Program-made: the position numbers and the translations under genes
Part shown: piece by piece, positions 61,617 to 64,000 of the stretch
Layout of the letters: each line of letters opens with the position of its first letter
How positions within the stretch are numbered: position 1 is the first letter of the stretch
Notes under the pieces: generated by a model
Told to the model about the DNA's origin: nothing
The model's database searches: none
The model's input: only the letters and a program-made list of their open reading frames with translations
Source: Dryas octopetala
Lineage: Eukaryota; Streptophyta; Magnoliopsida; Rosales; Rosaceae
Direction of reading: 5' to 3'
Assembly (NCBI GenBank): GCA_963921425.1
Contig: OY992835.1
Location: 21,080,001-21,144,000 of the forward strand
Length of the DNA stretch: 64,000 nt

Positions 61617-63896
61617 AGCATGGGTTCAAAGAAGATAAACCATGTATAGAAACAATGAATGTGCAGATTTGTTCATTTATCGCAAAGGAACTGAAAAGGA
61701 CAAGGTTAAAAAAAACATAGTTGTGGGTGGAGGCATGGAGAAAAGACATAATTGACAAGTGTGCACTCCAGATAAGGCTGCACTGTGGAGAAATGATCAT
61801 GTTGTGCTTAAACATTTTTTAGAAAAGAAAAATAAAAAACTTCCCAAATTCAACCTTGAGCATTTTCCAGAATGTTTAATGTTCCGTAAACTTTCTTGAA
61901 AGAGTGGAAAATTATCTTTTGGATTGGAGAACACCTAAATCAAATACCACAACCTTCAGCCCACCACACCCCCCCCCCCCCCCCCCCCTCCCAAAAGGAC
62001 AAGAAGGTTAAAAAAACCATAGTTGTGGGTGGAGGCATGGAGAAAAGACATAATTGACAAGTGTGCACTCCAGATAAGGCTGCACTGTGGAGAAATGATC
62101 ATGTTGTGCTTAAACATTTTTTAGAAAAGAAAAATAAAAAACTTCCCAACTTCAACCTTGAGCATTTTCCAGAATGTTTAATGTTCCGTAAACTTTCTTG
62201 AAAGAGTGGAAAATTATCTTTTGGATTGGAGAACACCTAAATCAAATACCACAACCTTCAGCCCACCACCCCCCTCTCCAATCATCAATCCAGAAAATTA
62301 CAGAATGCAATTTCCTACACAATTGTATAGATTTGCACATAAACATATATAAAATAAATGAATAGAAATGAACAACGAGGTTTTCCTAGGAAAAAATGAA
62401 AAAAAAAAAAAAAGAAAAAAAAAAAAAAGGGAGAAAGAAACACTTACATAAGGTTCTATGTGTATGTGAGGATTCTGGAGAAGACTCCGAACAACTCTCA
62501 TTAAAGCAAATAGAAGTGGATAATCATTCAAACCACGAGAAACCTGATATTAATTAAGAACAGTTGGTATAAGTAACAACTGGCTACATATCATCCTCTG
62601 GCTATAAGCAAAAATGTCAAGATTTACCACCTCATCAGCTATAAAACATGTGAAATAAGGAACTAATGGATGAAGTCCTGAATCAGTGGCCAAACTCACT
62701 AATGCTTCTTTAAAAAGAACCAAATCAGACCTATTCACGACAAGCTCAGTGATTTTGTCAAAATATAGCTGCAAAGGCAACAACAAAAAAGAACACGTAA
62801 ACAAGCTGCAAAATAAAAAAGTAATAAAATATAAAATCAAATGGTTAAGTATGTACCTGAAGCTCCCTAGATAATATGTGCTTAACCGGTAATTTAATGT
62901 CAACAGGAAGTCCATCATCCTTTTGTTCATACTTTTTGCCATCAGAAGGAGCTGCAAGTACTATAGACAAAGCACAAAAATTCAATAAGTTAGATTCCAA
63001 ACTTAGGCTAACAAGAATAGAAAAGTTGTAAAGTTTATTCTAGTTCCCCATAATATATTAAAAAAGAATTATCAGTGAATAATAGATTCATTTCATCATA
63101 CAATTTGTGTAGATTGAATTGCACAAGACAAAAATGAAGCAGGTGAAATACACACAAAATTATAAAAAGGGTCTCATGCAGTGAAGATATTAGCATTTCA
63201 TGTTTAACCCTCAGATAGTGCTATAAACGCCACGAAATTTTTGTTTTTTGTTTTTACAGCTTATTCCCTAGAATGCCAAAGGCTTAACATTTTCATATTC
63301 TGGAGTTAATTATACTCCTAAATTGGAAGTGTGTGTTAGCAACAATTATTGGTGCAATCCCTACACTTAGAAACAAACCTTCTACAGGTGCATTTTCTGG
63401 AATTGCAGGTTGTACACCTTCTATAGCGAGCCAGTGACAAACAATTCCAGTATCAAGTGGTGCTTTTGGTAAAGGAGCTTCAATCACCTACAGTCAAACC
63501 GAAATATGGGACTTTAAAAGACAACATAGCAAACGAAGTAGAAAGTGCAAACAGAAAACTCAGTAATTCTTACATCCTTAAAATCCACATCCTTGTCATC
63601 GATGTAAAACAAATCCCTATGTCCAACAGCTCTTTTGAACCGCAGAGGACCGCTGGAAACAACACCATATAGTGGCTGGCGCAAGAAGAATAAACAAAAT
63701 GAGATTAAAGAGAAATTCCAAACAAAAAATTTGATACTGCAGAAGTTGCAACATGAGTATGTTCATGAAACAGCCTCAATCAACATAAATACTCATTTGC
63801 AAGACTTACCTCAACGTTTCTTAAGTTGAGCGCACCATCAACATCATCAGCTGTCAATCTAGTTCTCCTCGAGTGACGCATGCATTTAATAGCCTC
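59584..63896 (-). CDS. TAF6: TFIID subunit TAF6, all but the first exons
   Basis: Eleven exons on the minus strand join in frame: 63896-63810, 63675-63574, 63487-63379, 62960-62857, 62768-62631, 62543-62448, 61429-61308, 60667-60535, 60443-60318, 60238-60127, 59960-59584. TAF6 pairs with TAF9 through a histone fold in TFIID and other TAF complexes in the nucleus. Visible parts are the end of the histone fold ([20 protein letters not shown] then [13 protein letters not shown]), the conserved linker ([20 protein letters not shown]) and the HEAT-repeat domain ([59 protein letters not shown]). A variable Ser/Pro tail ends [11 protein letters not shown], a typical plant TAF6 ending. The start of the histone fold lies beyond the window. 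Intron 61430-62447 holds a tandem duplication. A fragment of the gene is repeated at 25289-25608. Confidence 0.95.
61553..61604. repeat. Compound (CT)n(AT)n microsatellite
   Basis: CT run followed directly by an AT run, then GTAT repeats, in a TAF6 intron. Confidence 0.9.
61694..62275 (+). repeat. Tandem duplication of about 280 bp in a TAF6 intron
   Basis: Copy 1 (61694 to about 61970) and copy 2 (61993 to about 62275) both begin AAAAGGACAAG and both contain GTTGTGGGTGGAGGCATGG and GTGTGCACTCCAGATAAGG. They differ at very few positions. A poly-C tract of about 18 bases lies at the junction. Confidence 0.92.
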
Positions 63897-64000
63897 CTGT
63901 ACTTTCATTAAAAGAAAATTAATCAGGGTCTTCCAGTGTCTAAATTGAGTAAAATAACTAACTGCATCATCTCCTTGAAGTTTAGGAGCAGCTCCTGACC

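Overview
This is nuclear DNA of a eudicot plant. The genes have many short introns with GT-AG borders, the intergenic DNA is AT-rich, and the families (plant fimbrin, BACK/BTB-ankyrin protein, TBC RabGAP, FBA-type F-box, glycine-rich cell-wall proteins, TAF6) are typical of dicots. The gene set and the style of the small transposons suggest a woody rosid, perhaps Rosaceae/Prunus. That is inference only. No organelle, bacterial or viral segment was seen.

Layout. 0-19 kb is gene-dense: the GPI-anchored tail of a fasciclin-like arabinogalactan protein (+), a complete 14-exon fimbrin (+, 698 aa), a convergent BTB-ankyrin gene (-, 621 aa), a transposon carrying part of an ACA-type calcium ATPase, and a 7-exon TBC RabGAP (-, 395 aa). 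19-34 kb is gene-poor. It holds a Tourist-like MITE, an F-box relic interrupted by a fragment of TAF6, a 1.39-kb fold-back element with a long central hairpin, one small unrecognised gene, PPR and F-box debris, and a decayed LINE. 34-39 kb has an intact single-exon F-box gene flanked by broken partial copies of itself. 39-46 kb is transposon-rich and AT-rich, with a dispersed MITE family. 46-56 kb carries three secreted glycine-rich protein genes on the minus strand, the first of them (650 aa) hidden under long meaningless open frames. 56-64 kb has MITEs, a single-exon EF-hand gene (+) and the last 11 exons of TAF6 (-), which runs out of the window.

The genes do not form a pathway. The resident genes are mostly housekeeping: actin bundling, vesicle traffic, general transcription, ubiquitin ligase adaptors and cell wall. 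The notable biology is the mobile and duplicated DNA: a Pack-MULE-like element with 226-bp terminal inverted repeats (2 mismatches), a hairpin-forming fold-back element, a TAF6 fragment copied about 37 kb from its parent, and split F-box/PPR modules around a live F-box gene. All exon borders were read by eye from splice consensus, reading frame and remembered family conservation. No alignment or search was run.
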